Shown here in pieces: positions 1-11,214 of a stretch of DNA of 64,000 nt. The position numbers and the translations under genes are program-made. The stretch is from Globodera rostochiensis. Lineage: Eukaryota; Nematoda; Chromadorea; Rhabditida; Heteroderidae. Each line of letters opens with the position of its first letter. Positions within the stretch are counted from its first letter, which is position 1. Where the stretch lies: assembly GCA_018350325.1 (NCBI GenBank), contig JAEVLN010000008.1:1-64000 (forward strand), read 5' to 3'. The notes under the pieces are model-generated. The model searched no databases, was not told the origin of the DNA, and was given only the letters and a program-made list of their open reading frames with translations.

Positions 1-658
1 CTAGTGGGTGATCATCATCTGATCAATTCTCCTTAACTCATTTGTTAGATCACCCGTCCTCCGTAATTTTGGTGGTACCATTCGAATTGAACAGTTTTAT
101 TTTAAATTCTATTATTGAAATGATTAAAAAATGGCAACGAATGATACAATGACTGCTGACACATTCAAATGGAAAGAAAGAAAGAGAAAGCGCTCAGCGA
201 ACAGCGAAATGACACAACATTTTTAGTGAAAATGCACCTTTATATATTTAGAAAAATCAACAACACATAAATGTAAAATATAAAAATATTATATGCAAAT
301 TGTTGATGTGGGTGAACGACGGCTATCAGACAATCCATCAAAAAATTTAGTCAAATCTTTCGGTTGAAACAAAATTTGATTTGACTGACCAAGAAATGGG
401 CAATGCTTTCCAAATGATGAGGAGTTCACCGTCGGATTGTCCGAAGACCGCAACAACCGGCGCTTGGGGGGGGGGGAGGGGGGGGGGGCGTTAAGTGATT
501 TTGAAACTGAATTAAACTTCTGATACGGTTCGAATTACGTTAATAGAAAAACGCAAAAAAATATTGGGGTGAATTTTGTTTTTGTTCGAATTACAAACGG
601 TCAAAAGCACTTAAAGCCCGGTTTTGTGGGTGCGATGCGGGCGACAGATTTTTTAAAT
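1..658. other. Intergenic, no gene seen
   Basis: This stretch lies downstream of the cuticlin stop codon. It is AT-rich and carries a poly-G tract near 467-488 interrupted by one A. I see no open frame with coding character and no recognisable RNA gene. Confidence 0.6.
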
Positions 659-2865
659 TTAAGCCTTCGGTCTCCTCAGAAAAAGCAGTGGGGCACCACC
701 GCCTGCGCCGCCGTTTGCCCAAATAGCATAGACCAGCACAGCGATGGTCGAGGTGAGCATCAGCCCGCTGAGTCCTATGAACATGGAAAAGCCAAAAATG
801 CTCATGCAAATGCCCTCCTGAATGGCTGCAAACAGGAAATGGCGATGACGGCCAGTCGATAGTCTTGAGGAGAGCGATTCCGGCAACTGAAATGGACGGA
901 TTTTAAACAGTCAAACATTTTTAAATTTTTTGTTTTCGGAATTAAAATTTGTAAGCAAACATTTTCGGAGATGTCCAACGCGTTCAGCTCGGCCCTGACG
1001 TCCAAAATGCTCTCGCCAGATGTTGCAGCTCGTCTCCGCCGCAACAGTCGAAGCTGGGATAGAGCGGCGGCCGGACGGCGTCCTCCAGTCGCACCGGTTG
1101 GAGATGGAGCAGCAGCCGAAGGTCGTCCTGTAGCTGAAGAAGCCGGGATAGACGCTCCAGACGGCGGCTGTCCAATGGGAGCCGACGCTTGTGCAGTTGG
1201 CCCGACACCGCCACCGAGTGGAGGAGGTGGCGGCTGTCCAGTTCCACCAGCTCCTCCTCCACCAGCTGTATGTACAGCTCCAGCTCCTCCGCCATGTGCA
1301 GCACCAGGTCCGCTAGCAGCTCCAGCGGTGGTTTGCGCCGTTGTTGCTGGTGGTGCTGTGCTACCAGCGATGCCGCCGAGTTTGACCGCGTTGAAGCCGG
1401 TCGGTTCGGCACATTTGGGACGTGGACAGTCCGCATGCGGCTCCTTGATGGTGATGCTGATCTGGCACTGGTAGAACAGTTGGGCCCGGTCCGCGTATTT
1501 GTACACGTGCGCCTCCTGCCCCGCGCTGAGGTCCGTCGGGTACTCCAAGTTGTTCAGCAGGAACTTGTCCAGCGCACAGCCCTCCTCGTTCAGAATTTGC
1601 ACAGTGTCTCCGTTCCCGTCGTCTACCACGCACCTGCAAAATGAGACAGTTTTTGCTTCAACAATTCTTACGATGCGGGTCGAATTTTTTTAAAATAATT
1701 TTATTCATTAATTTAAAGTATTGTGACTATATTATAATATATAATTCAATCTTATTTTCGTATTTATGTTAAACGTACGAGTGAACGACAGCACAGAATG
1801 TGTCCACTGTCTCTGAGTCGCAAGTCCACTTGTGGTACACCTGTTGGCCGATGGTCGCAAACTGAAAAATGTGATGCACATTTTCTAACGTTTAAAATCA
1901 TAATAAATTTAATTCCCAACGCATTCACCGAATTTAATAAGACAAAATCAACCTAGGTATTTTATATTGCTATTTGTGTTAAACAAACACGGTTTTACTT
2001 TCTGATAAATGGCTCCGGCGTTTTTAATTTGGCCCTAATTAAAGACCCTTTTTGAACTATATTTTTGACCTGAACGGGCTGACCATGTGGACCACCTTCA
2101 AGGATCTGAACGAACGGAATCGCTCGAAAAACATCCGAACATATAAAATCAGTTAGAACATCTCGAGCAGCACTCACCTCGTACCTGCATACCGGCATCG
2201 GCACCACCTGAGTCTGGAACTGGGTGGTGATCTCGGACACTTCCAGCTGCGAGGAGACGGTTTTGTCCGCCTCCATGTAGAAGCACTGGATGCGGTACGC
2301 CCGGTCCACCTTGGTGACAAACTGGGGGTGGAACGAGATGACCACGGTGGTGGACACGAACACGCCCTTCGGGTTCAATGAGCGGGTGCGCGCCACATTG
2401 CACGAGTCAAAGGGCAACTCAATGCCGGCCACCTTAATGGGCGGCAAATTGGTTTATAATGTTGGAGACACAAAATATTTCGATCAAACTAATCAAAGTT
2501 GACAACTCTCAAGTCGTTTGGGGTGAATGTTTGCCTACGTGTTATGTGTAGCTGATCTGATCAATCTGATACTCAAATGCTATGCCAAACAGAAGCAAAC
2601 AAAAAAAAATGTGTGGTTGTGCTTTCCCCACTTGGCGTCCATGCTCGTCGGATCGGCATCCGGCCTGGTCGAACAGTCCCTTCACGTACACGTGGCCTTC
2701 GAACGGGTTGCGCGTGTTGAAGTTGATCGTGACGGAGGTGGGCCCGCACTCGATCTCCGGCTCGCCCTCCACGCCGTTGTCCACCGGGATGGCGGAGACG
2801 AAGGTGATGCTGGTGTTGGTGATCAGAAGCAGCAGAGTGGAGGTAATCACAATTAGCGCGATCAT
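659..2865 (-). CDS. Cuticlin (CUT-1-like ZP-domain cuticle protein)
   Basis: Six exons (2865-2632, 2432-2178, 2105-2070, 1861-1779, 1633-961, 886-659), all with GT-AG introns, join in frame. The product starts with a hydrophobic signal peptide (MIALIVITSTLLLL), followed by a zona pellucida domain with typical cuticlin stretches (ECGPTSVTINFNTRNPFEG, FATIGQQVYHKWTCDSE, CALDKFLLNNLEYPTDL). A Gly/Pro/Ala-rich linker comes next, then a tetra-basic RRRR furin-type site, then a C-terminal membrane segment (near MSIFGFSMFIGLSGLMLTST) and a short basic tail. Cuticlins of this type are made as membrane-anchored precursors, cut at the basic site and polymerised into insoluble cuticle, for example in alae. 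The first ATG precedes the signal peptide directly. Family certainty is high; which paralogue is not decided. Confidence 0.93.
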
Positions 2866-3539
2866 TGATCCCCACTAAAGCGCGAAATATGCGTGATTTG
2901 TTGAATTAGTTGACGGGTGAGTGGCTGAAATTTGGGGAATGACACTGAAAGTGATCCCTACGACAAGTCTTATAGAGCAGAAGCATCTCATTCACATTCC
3001 CCCCCTTCCCCCAATCCAATTCACTGCCGAGAAAAATACTGGTATGTGAGTGTGTATCAACAACCTCACCCCCCCCCCACCCAAAGAGTTTCTTTTTCTC
3101 CCACTTTCCCATCCATTCTTCCCATTCCTCCCCCCCCCCACCCAATGCCTTTGCTGGATTGATGGACGTGTGCCGCTGCCTCTTCCTCCCCCTCCCCCTT
3201 TTTCGCAGTTCCCGTTTGTGTTAGTTGCCTTCTCCTGCTGCTTCTGATAGATGATGGAGAAGAAGCAATCACTCACTCTGTTGCGCCCATCACAAAGTCC
3301 GGGGCAATCCCAGCAGCAGAACACCCCCGACGACGAGATCATCATGATGATCAGATCAGTCAAAATTGATGGGGCGATCGTTGACAATTCGTAAATGTGA
3401 TTTTTTGTCAATGCATGCCTCAATATCAGCGGAGGTAGGGCGGGCCCTTTGTGGGCGCCTTATGCAAAAACAAAAGAAGTTTTGAAAAGGTAAAAAAAAG
3501 ATTTTCCCAGGAAATTGATTCCTTTGAATTCATTCATCC
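2866..3539. promoter_or_regulatory. Upstream region of the cuticlin gene
   Basis: No gene is evident. The stretch holds C-rich and CT-rich tracts on the plus strand (about 3060-3210), that is, polypurine on the cuticlin sense strand. The promoter of the minus-strand cuticlin must lie here, but I identify no specific element. Confidence 0.35.
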
Positions 3540-5080
3540 ACAAATTGTTGGCGATTTTAAATAATTTAAGAAAATTTTATGTTTATTTGTTAATATCCTG
3601 GAAATTGCTCAGCGATTTTAAATAATTTCTATAAATAAATGAGAAACAATTTGTGTTTTTTGTTATTTCTCAAACGACTACAAAGTTTTAACAATTATTA
3701 ACATTAAGAATTGGGTATCTTTTTATAATAAAAAGGAATTATTTAAATCGCTGACCAATTTTCAGAATAAATCAAAAAACACAAAATTTTCTCAAACACC
3801 TCCGAACTTTAACAATTTTAATCATTAAATTGTCATTTTTTTGTGTATTGGTAAAAGTTCTGAAAATTGGTCAGCGATTTTAAATAATTCCTTTTTATTA
3901 TAAAACAAAAGATACCCAATTCTTAATGTTAATAATTGTTAAAACTTTGTCGTTGTTTGAGAAATAACAAAAAACACAAAATTTTCTCAATTTATTTATC
4001 GAAATTATTTAAAATCGCTGACCAATTTCCAGAATATTAACAAAACAAAAAATAATTTGAACTCTTCCCGGGCCGACGTTACGAAATCTCGGCAGCGGCG
4101 CTGAGTGGGCAAAGCACGAGCACGCGCGTTCTGCGCAACAAACCGGTGGAGCCGGGCTTTGACTTTGCCGCTTTTGGACTGTCCCTGAGGATAATAAAAG
4201 GCATTCGGTCATTGACCGCTTCCTTATGAATATGGCATGGCATTCTCTTGGCCAGGAAGGCGATGTTGGGAGCGGCACTCTCCGCTTGGAGTGGCCCCAG
4301 AGTGAGGTGGCCCGACTTCGAATTCCCACCAATCGAACGATGTTTTTGGGCAATTTGACCTTTTGCCAAACTTCCAAAATTGGCACCGAGCTTAACCAAC
4401 ACTTTCATATATTCAGCGGACGCGACTCGCATTTGCACTTCTCCATCCAACCGCTTGAGGCCGACAGTGCCGATCAGCAGCAGCAAGTGGAGACGGGCCC
4501 AACAGAGCCGGAACCGGTGCTGATCGATGGTGTCAGGGAGGGCGCGTGTTATAAAGTGATTTTTTGGATTGGAATCTTCCGAAAAAACCTTTCACCTTTT
4601 GAAGGTGCTGCTCTACACAGTCACTTCGTCCGGCATTGTGTCCGAGCAACGGTTCGAGCAGTTCAAGCATGTCCGTTCCGCAAAGATTGGTCAGCAATTT
4701 TAAATAATTAAAGAAATTTTTGTGTTTTTTGTTAATGTTCTGAAAGTTGGACGCCTATTTTAAATAATTCATGTAAATAATTTGAGAAAATTTTTTGTTA
4801 ATATTCTGAAAATTGGTCAGCAATTTTAAATAATTCCTGTTTATTCTTAGACAAAAAAATTCACAATTATTAATGATTAAAATTTTTTAAAAGTTCGTCG
4901 TTGTTTAAGAAATAACAAAAAACATAAAATTTTCTAAAACTATTTATAGGAATTGTTTAAAATCGCGGACCAATTTTCAGAATATTAACAGAAAACACAA
5001 AATTTCTCAAATTATTTATAATCGCTGACCAATTTTTAATGATTAAAAATTGTTAAAAGTTCGGAACTGTTTGGGGAAAT
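3540..5080. repeat. Inverted-repeat cluster flanking a gene-like fragment
   Basis: Left cluster 3540-4040 is a near-palindrome centred near 3810: the segment around 3650-3730 recurs as reverse complement around 3905-3985, and the words GGTCAGCGATTTTAAATAATT and its complement recur many times. Right cluster 4690-5080 carries the same family in the opposite orientation. Between them, 4060-4690 is GC-richer and looks unlike the repeat. The layout resembles a foldback or MITE-type element surrounding a captured segment. I could not fix exact ends or a target-site duplication. Confidence 0.6.
4080..4690 (-). pseudogene. Gene-like fragment between inverted repeats, unrecognised
   Basis: Minus-strand frames here have coding character, for example the stretch reading TDMLELLEPLLGHNAGRSD (about 4670-4610) and another beginning LLLLIGTVGLKRLDGEVQMR (about 4490-4430). 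They lie in different frames and are separated by stops, with splice-like junctions between. I do not recognise the family. Given the flanking inverted repeats it could be a captured and decayed gene piece, or a small host gene hemmed in by repeats. Confidence 0.35.
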
Positions 5081-5890
5081 TTTTTGTGTGGAAAGTTGCC
5101 AGGAATTGTCTTAAAAGGGCAAACCACACTTCTAAAGTTTCTCAAGCAGTTCAAGAAGCATCAGTCAATCAATCTTACATGACGTCGTCTAACTAATTTC
5201 TATGATATGAATTATACGACCCTGTCATATGAATGGTTACGATCCTGAAAATATTGTGGACGGCTAAAGCTTGACATTTTTCGGGCAAAGGGGGAACACA
5301 CAATGGTCTCGACCTGAAAAGCCAAACTTTGTTGACTCAAAAAAGGAATACAATATGGGGTGGGTGGGGATGTTCGATTCGGCGAATGAGTTGTTGAGTT
5401 TGGGGGAGTTGGCATTTGTCACAAGCGGAGGCGACAAAAATAATATAATAAATAATAATAATAATAATGAATGAACGGGCGGGCGGGCGGGCATTGAAAT
5501 GGATAGCAAAAAGATGGAGAGCTGGACAAGAAGCTGCACAATATTCCATGTTGTTTATCAATTTTTTTGTGATTAAAAATTGGCCAAACGGTGAAGAAAA
5601 AGGAAAAGTGTGCAGCCCCGGCCAGATCGAAGAAAGGGAATTTCATACGAACACGATGCAATAACAATTCATCAAATCATTATCATCGCAACACACACAA
5701 AATAAATAAATATATAATAGCATTGGTCTCTTCAAATGTCCGCGCTCTTCAGCCGTCGAGACGTTCAAAAACGCGTCCGGCACGTGGGAAGACGTAATAG
5801 CGTTTGTTTGCAGTGTCATTCTGTTCCTTTGAAAATAATTCATTAAATGGAAAAGCTGCGATTCGTTAACACTTCTTTCTCTCCAAAATG
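5081..5890. other. Intergenic with simple repeats
   Basis: The stretch is AT-rich, with an AAT/ATA microsatellite (about 5440-5470) and a GGGC run (about 5476-5493). Open frames here are short and low in complexity. I see no supported gene. Confidence 0.5.
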
Positions 5891-6690
5891 TTATGAAAGA
5901 TAGAGAAGGAAGGATCCAATGTGTTCATAAGAAAGAAGGCGTAACAGAAGCATAAAGACTGCATGACCGACCCGACAGTGTTGGCGCAGTGCGTAGCCGA
6001 GAGCCAGCTCCGGCGGCGTCAGGTCCCGATGCGCAAATGCGGCGGTAATGAACGTATCCAACGAGTGCTGCTGCTGCTGGCGGTGGTTGTGTCGCTTCTT
6101 CTTCTTCTTCTCCTCACCCGTCGCCTTAACTCCACCACCGTCCTCGTGCGCATTCTTTTTCCGCTGCTGCTGCTGTTGGTGGTGATCAGCCGACTCATCT
6201 CCGCCCTCACTGCTGCTGAACACGTCCAAATCGGAGAGGTCGGAGTAGGAGTCCGTTTGATCCTCCCCATCACAATCATTGCCTTTTGTTGCGCGTCCTC
6301 ATCATTATCTTCCCAGACATCTGCTGTTGTTCCCCATTTGGTGCTCCTAAAAACTTTGGCAATGTTTCAAAGCAAGGAGAAGCAACAACTTGGTTGATCT
6401 TTTTGTGGCAAAAAGAACAAACAGATACAAAAAGAATCAATCAATCATCAAATCCATCAACCTTGAACATCTGGCAAAATGCAATTGCAGCCTCACGGAC
6501 ACGGAACTGGACACGGATGAGCGGCGGACGCGGTGCCATCGCTAGGAAAAAGTTTCTAAACAGGGGAAAAAGACAACAAATGCCCACTTTCTTTGCCTTC
6601 GCCTCCGGCACTGTGCCCTTCTTTCTGTTGCTTCTGCGCGTCTCCAACGCCCTTCTTCTGTTGCTAAACATCACTTTTTGAACCAATAGA
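5891..6690 (-). CDS. Possible gene encoding an acidic, Gln-rich protein (uncertain)
   Basis: On the minus strand, 6229-5960 reads an acidic Ser/Asp stretch (SYSDLSDLDVFSSSEGGDES), poly-Gln and poly-Lys blocks, then a more ordinary segment (TPPELALGYALRQHC) ending at a possible donor near 5970. Just upstream, a second acidic frame (TTADVWEDNDEDAQQ, about 6340-6290) follows a good TTTTTAG acceptor. The two acidic stretches would join into one frame if the AAAA run at 6287-6284 were one base longer, so a homopolymer indel may break the frame. Another possible exon lies at 6690-6600. No family is recognised; low complexity makes the call weak. Confidence 0.35.
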
Positions 6691-7288
6691 AAACCACAAA
6701 TTAAACATGCCCCATTTTGTTGTTTGAATGGGATTCTGCCCGGAAGCGAAAAATACAGTAATAAGTAGAGCCCGGATTTTCATGTTTTAACATTTTTTGA
6801 GAATAGGGAATCATGAGAGAAACCCAAAAATAGCATTCATTTTGAAAAATTTTAGAATTAGAGCGAGTTTTTAGTCCATATAAATCCACATTTTGGCTTT
6901 TTTGAAAATAAATCCATATTTCGCCATTTTTTCTTAATAAATCAATGTTGATAAAGATAAACAAGAATACGAAAAACTTTCGACTTTCTTAACTAAATGT
7001 TACATAATTTTTCCCATTTTTTTTCTTTATTTCCGATATTGTGAAATTCGCTCACGAATTTTGCCATTTGTTAATATATTGGTGACAAAAAGCTTTGAAT
7101 ATTTCGTGTTTTCAATAAAAAACGATGGCAAAAGCATTATTTGCGGCTAATAATATCGTTTGCACCACGAGCTGAATCTGCTCCGTCTCCTTCAAATCTC
7201 CAAAAAAAAAATTCGGAAAACCTCTCCCAGTCCTCATTTTAACAGATTGAGTCAAAAATTTAAAATTTCAGACGGCGTTTATCGGCAC
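6691..7288. other. AT-rich intergenic stretch
   Basis: Only short AT-rich frames occur, and I see no gene. The right end abuts the target duplication of the hAT-like element at 7297. Confidence 0.5.
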
Positions 7289-7310
7289 GTCACCACCAGT
7301 GTTTTCCCGG

Positions 7311-7535
7311 TTCCGGTGCCGGTTCCAACGGTTCCGGGAACCGGTTCCGGAACCGCAAAAAATTCGGAACCGATTTTGGAACCGGTTCCCGGAACCGCCA
7401 AAATCCGGAACCGCTTTGGAACCGGAACCGCGGAACCGCCAAAATCCGGAACCGCTTTGGAACCGGAACCGTGGAACCGTAAAGAGCTTGGAACCGCTTC
7501 GGAACCGGTTCCGGAACCGGTTCCGATACATGTTT
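7311..7535. repeat. GGAACC/GGTTCC subterminal minisatellite (left arm)
   Basis: Irregular tandem words of GGAACC, GGTTCC and CGGAACCGCCAAAAT fill the left arm of the hAT-like element. The same words fill the right arm at 8378-8600. Because the words are self-complementary, both strands carry long open frames of Glu-Pro-Glu-Pro/Asn-Arg type; these are not genes. Confidence 0.8.
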
Positions 7536-7815
7536 TTTCAGTGCATAATGAATTGAATTATGATTAATTTTTGAAGCGAAAAGGCTTTTTACACAACAAA
7601 GCAATAACTTCCAAATACAAAGCATCAGCAATTTTGGGCGGGATGACACTTCGTCGACGCGACATTTCGTCGAGTGGAATTTCGCCGGGTTTTTAATGCA
7701 TAAATGCGCGCAAAAAAAGAATAGATACAAGAATTTTCGAAATAATTCATCACATCTTCCTGAATTTTTGCTTCAATTTCTTAACAAATATCATTAAAAT
7801 GTTCAAAAAATTCCC

Positions 7816-7839
7816 CGGCGGCGCCTGTCGGCACCGCCG
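7816..7839. repeat. Recurrent GC-rich hairpin, copy 1
   Basis: CGGCGGCGCC, loop TGTC, GGCACCGCCG. The arms pair over ten positions; on the minus-strand transcript the single odd pair is a G-U wobble. It lies inside the hAT-like element 7297-8624. Confidence 0.85.
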
Positions 7840-7964
7840 GACATCCTCCACTCTTACGTAAACCAGTTTTTTTCTCTGAAATTCCGAAGCAAAATTCATA
7901 ATTTTGCTAAAATTTTGAAGAAATTTCTTTAACAAAATTGAGTCAAAATTTCAAAAAAATTTCT

Positions 7965-7988
7965 CGGCGGCGCCTATCGGCACCGCCG
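7965..7988. repeat. Recurrent GC-rich hairpin, copy 2
   Basis: Same arms as copy 1 with loop TATC, in the same element. Both are preceded by a T/A-rich run (CAAAAAAATTTC-type) and followed by a C-rich tail. Confidence 0.85.
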
Positions 7989-8817
7989 ACCCCAACCCTC
8001 CCTAAAAGTAAAGCAGAATCTCAAAAAAAGAATGATGATGACAATGACATCGAAGGTCAAGAAGATCGACAATATGTGTTGCCGGAAAATTAAAATTTTT
8101 TAGTGTTTCATAAAAGAAAAATCAAAGTGAAGATTTTATCTTGCCACCTACATCTCCCTTGAAAAGTCCCGGTTGGTCCCGGTCCCGGTTTTTCTGGTCC
8201 CGGTAAGTCCCGGTCCCGGTTAGTCGACGAAGTGTCGCGTCGACGAAATGTCAGTCGACGAAATGTCAGTCGACGAAATGTCGGCACCCCCATCATTTTC
8301 ATGTAATGTAAATGAACAATTTTTCTTACTTTCTTTTTTTTGAAAAATTTTTGGACATATTTACAAATTTTTGGAATTTGGAACCGGAACCGTTGGAACC
8401 GGTTCCCGGAACCGCGAAAATCCGGAACCGGTTTGGAACCGGAACCGTGAAAATTCGGAACGGCTTCGGAACCGGAACCGCGGAACCGCCAAAATCCGGA
8501 ACCGGTTTGGAACCGGAACCGCGAAAATCCGGAACCGGTTTGGAACCGGAACCGCGAAAATCCGGAACCGGTTTGGAACCGGAACCGTGGAACCGTTAGA
8601 AAAAATGGAACCGGGAAAACACTGGTCACCACCGCCCTCCCCCCAAAGTACCCTAAAAGTTGACTTTTTCCCCTATTCCATTAAATTAAAGGTGTAAAAA
8701 ATGCCACGTTTACCACTTAGGTTTGTCATAACACTAAATCTTAAAATTATGTACCTTAAAAATCCATTTTTTCATTTTCTAATCACTATAATTTGTTATC
8801 AGGTTACTATAATTCCA

Positions 8818-10330
8818 ATGTATCCACTAGCACCACAACCCGACCGTGAACGAAAGGCGGAGCTAAGTCACAGCCCTGAAAACATCACTCGAGGTAATTT
8901 TCTATTAAAGCGCTGTTTTTAGAAGCCGGAAAAAGTTTCTAAGGGTTGCGTGTGTCGGGGGGGGGGGCATGTACTCAAAAATAACCGAGGATAATATTCA
9001 AACCGAACAATATTCATAACCCGAAAGTAATTTTTTCAGAAACAATCCGCAAAAGAGCCCCTTTATGGGTTTTTGTCATCAAACATTCGGAGTGGGTGCA
9101 TGAACTCAGAATCCTTTGGTTTCAGGTCGGCAATCACCAATTGACTTCGTCACATCAGAATTGACGATCCTATCGACTGTGCAGCCGTTGTCATTCTACA
9201 ACTACAGAAATCAATTGCCCGGGTTCTACACGAACACCGGACATACAGGTTGAATTCATTGAAAAAATTGGTTATCCTATGACAATCTTCCTTTCATCGA
9301 ACTGAGCACAAATCTAAAATAATTCCTTTGAAGAAAGTTATAGCCCTTCAAAGTTGCAAAAATAGGAGGGGCCCTTTGGTCAAAATATGTGGAAAATATA
9401 TTTTATTCAAAAATTTGTTGAACCGATTACGAATTTGTTAATAGAAAATAAAACATGGAATTTAAAGCCGTTTTTGAATCGGTTGAAATTTTTGAACTAA
9501 GGAAAAACGACTATTTTACAATTTTCAGTTACCTTTGAATCGTCCATGAACGATGAACTTCCACAACTTTTTGGCGCAGGACTTAATCAAAGGTTTCGGT
9601 TCGAACAATTACACTACCACTGGGGCAGCGGTGAATCAGGCAAGTCATTAAAAAAAGATGTTTTTATGATTTGAGAAATTGCTGCTGAACTTAATTTAGC
9701 TTATTTAGGCTCAGAGCACCGCGTGGCCGGTTTTCAGTACACGGCGGAAGCGCATATTGTGCATCGTGGAATTCAGGATCCGGTAGAAGCTCTCTTTTTT
9801 CCTGGAAAATCATACACTTTCAGACAAAACTCGCCGTATTGGGAGTTTTTCTGCGTAGTGCCGAAACAGGCCAGGGAGTTTTTCACCGCCAAGAAGTGGA
9901 AGCTCTCCGAACCGTGACCAGTGGAGGCCAGGCGCGCACGAAATTATCTCTGACTGCCGAGCATTACCAACGAGCGATGAAGAATACACATCGTCGTAAT
10001 ACCGCTACGAAGGGTGAGAAGGCCTAATTTCTGCCTTGAAATTTTTAATGTGACAAACTCCTGATTCCAGATCGCTCACGAGCTTCCCGTTTTCTGAAAA
10101 TGTTTCATGGGTAGTACTAACGGACCCTATTGTCATCACAGAAAATGAGGTGAGAGTAATGGCGGGGGGTTTGGTAAGTTCAAAATGTTATTCAACAAAA
10201 GATAAGAGCATTTTTATGGCTATATAACGCAAATGCATCCTATAATATTTTTGTGTTTCAGTTGATGCTTTTGCGCACGGTCCAAGACGGATCCGGCAAT
10301 AGTATCCTGAGCAATTTCCGCCCAGGTTAA
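8818..10330 (+). pseudogene. Alpha-carbonic anhydrase, frame broken (pseudogene or sequence error)
   Basis: Eight exon pieces (8818-8893, 9126-9248, 9539-9639, 9709-9782, 9824-10013, 10071-10149, 10262-10330, with the first exon start uncertain) give an alpha-type carbonic anhydrase, the zinc enzyme that hydrates CO2. Visible are RQSPIDF, the zinc site QLHYHWG and EAHIVH (three His), TKLAVLGVFLR, YRYEG-SLTS (the threonine next to the active site) and ENVSWVVLTDPIVI, ending in NFRPG. The usual N-terminal Trp/Tyr motif is missing; only a short start (MYPLAPQPDRERKAE) precedes. Exon 9824-10013 has 190 bases and does not match the phase of the next exon; a single base missing near 9997-10000 would explain it, since the frame encoding YRYEG meets TAA at 9997. 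The intron at 9640 needs a GC donor (GCAAGT). Family is certain; functionality is doubtful. Confidence 0.8.
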
Positions 10331-10518
10331 CAACGAAAAGGGACACTTCGCACTTGAAAAATAAAAAAAAAATTTTTAGTTCAACAAGGGCACGACCGTC
10401 GGGTGTATTTGGCTGTCAGTGAATGAGGGCAGCAAATGAAGAAAATGTAGCAGGGCGTTAGAAATTGATTTTTGATGATTTGTGTATATAAATATTCATA
10501 AAATTTTAATTAGTGTTC
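10331..10518. other. 3' flank of the carbonic anhydrase
   Basis: This is the downstream flank, with poly-A-like and AT-rich sequence, ending at the hAT target duplication. No gene is seen. Confidence 0.4.
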
Positions 10519-10792
10519 ATGTGGATTAGAGCCCGGCGGGAACGGGATTCCCGCGGGAAAAGTACGGGAATCCCGTTCCCGTCTTTTTTGCCCAGCGGGA
10601 TTTTTTACGGGAACGGGAAAAAGACGGGATTCCCGTCCCGTTCTTTTTGAAAACCCCGTTCCCGTTCCCGGAAATTTTATTTCAGTATTTTTCCAGTTCC
10701 CGTTTATTTTTCTTGGCGAAATGTTTTCAAAAATTTAACAATTTTGGACCAATTTTCATCACAAAAATGCTTAAATTTCATATTTTTTTTAA

Positions 10793-10816
10793 CGGCGGCG
10801 CCTATCGGCACCGCCG
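10793..10816. repeat. Recurrent GC-rich hairpin, copy 3
   Basis: Identical arms and loop to copy 2, but within hAT-like element A, whose termini are unrelated to those of the element at 7297. Confidence 0.85.
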
Positions 10817-10956
10817 AACCCACCCAAAATGTGCCATATTCTGTTGGTTTCTGATTTTCTGAATCAATTAAGATTTCAAAAGCTTAAAAAAATACCGTAT
10901 TTTTAAGATTTTGGTAGCAAATCTCTTATCAAATTGAGCAAAAAATGCAAAATTTT

Positions 10957-10982
10957 CCGACGGCGCCTATCGGCGTTGTCGG
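10957..10982. repeat. Recurrent GC-rich hairpin, copy 4 (diverged)
   Basis: CCGACGGCGCC, loop TATC, GGCGTTGTCGG. The stem is longer (11 pairs) and on the plus strand stays fully paired if two G-U wobbles are allowed, despite base changes in both arms. Confidence 0.8.
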
Positions 10983-11214
10983 ACCCTCCAATTGTATATC
11001 AGAAATTTATCGCAAAGTGCCCGCCAAAAAAAATTTCAAAAAATTCTTAGTTTAAAAATTTTCAAAATTCCCGTTCCCGCGGGATTCCCGTTAAAAATTA
11101 AACGGGATTTCTACGGGAACGGGAAAAAGACGGGATTCCCGTTCGGGATTCCTGTCCCGTTCTTTTTGAAAACCCCGTTCCCGTTCCCGGAAATTTTTTT
11201 TTACCGGGCTCTAA

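Larger units (their letters stand above)
7289..8632. mobile_element. Non-autonomous hAT-like element with 8-bp TSD
   Basis: The element proper is 7297-8624 (1328 bp). It starts CAGTGTTTTCCCGGTTCC and ends with the exact reverse complement (18-bp perfect terminal inverted repeat). The flanks GTCACCAC at 7289-7296 and 8625-8632 are an exact 8-bp duplication. CAGTG ends with an 8-bp duplication are typical of hAT transposons. Both subterminal regions consist of GGAACC/GGTTCC words (7311-7535 and 8378-8600). Inside are two copies of a GC-rich hairpin (7816-7839, 7965-7988) and clusters of GTCGACGAAATGTC-type words (7647-7680, 8222-8283). The latter may mark an older nested insertion. No transposase is visible, so it would need a trans source. 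Confidence 0.87.

Noticed and set aside
971..1644. Long Pro/Ala and Ser-rich plus-strand frames
   Set aside because: They are antisense shadows of the low-complexity linker of the cuticlin gene on the minus strand.
7299..7567. Overlapping open frames on both strands reading Asn-Arg/Glu-Pro-rich proteins (also 8312-8697)
   Set aside because: They are read-throughs of the GGAACC minisatellite in the hAT-like element; the frames exist on both strands because the unit is self-complementary.
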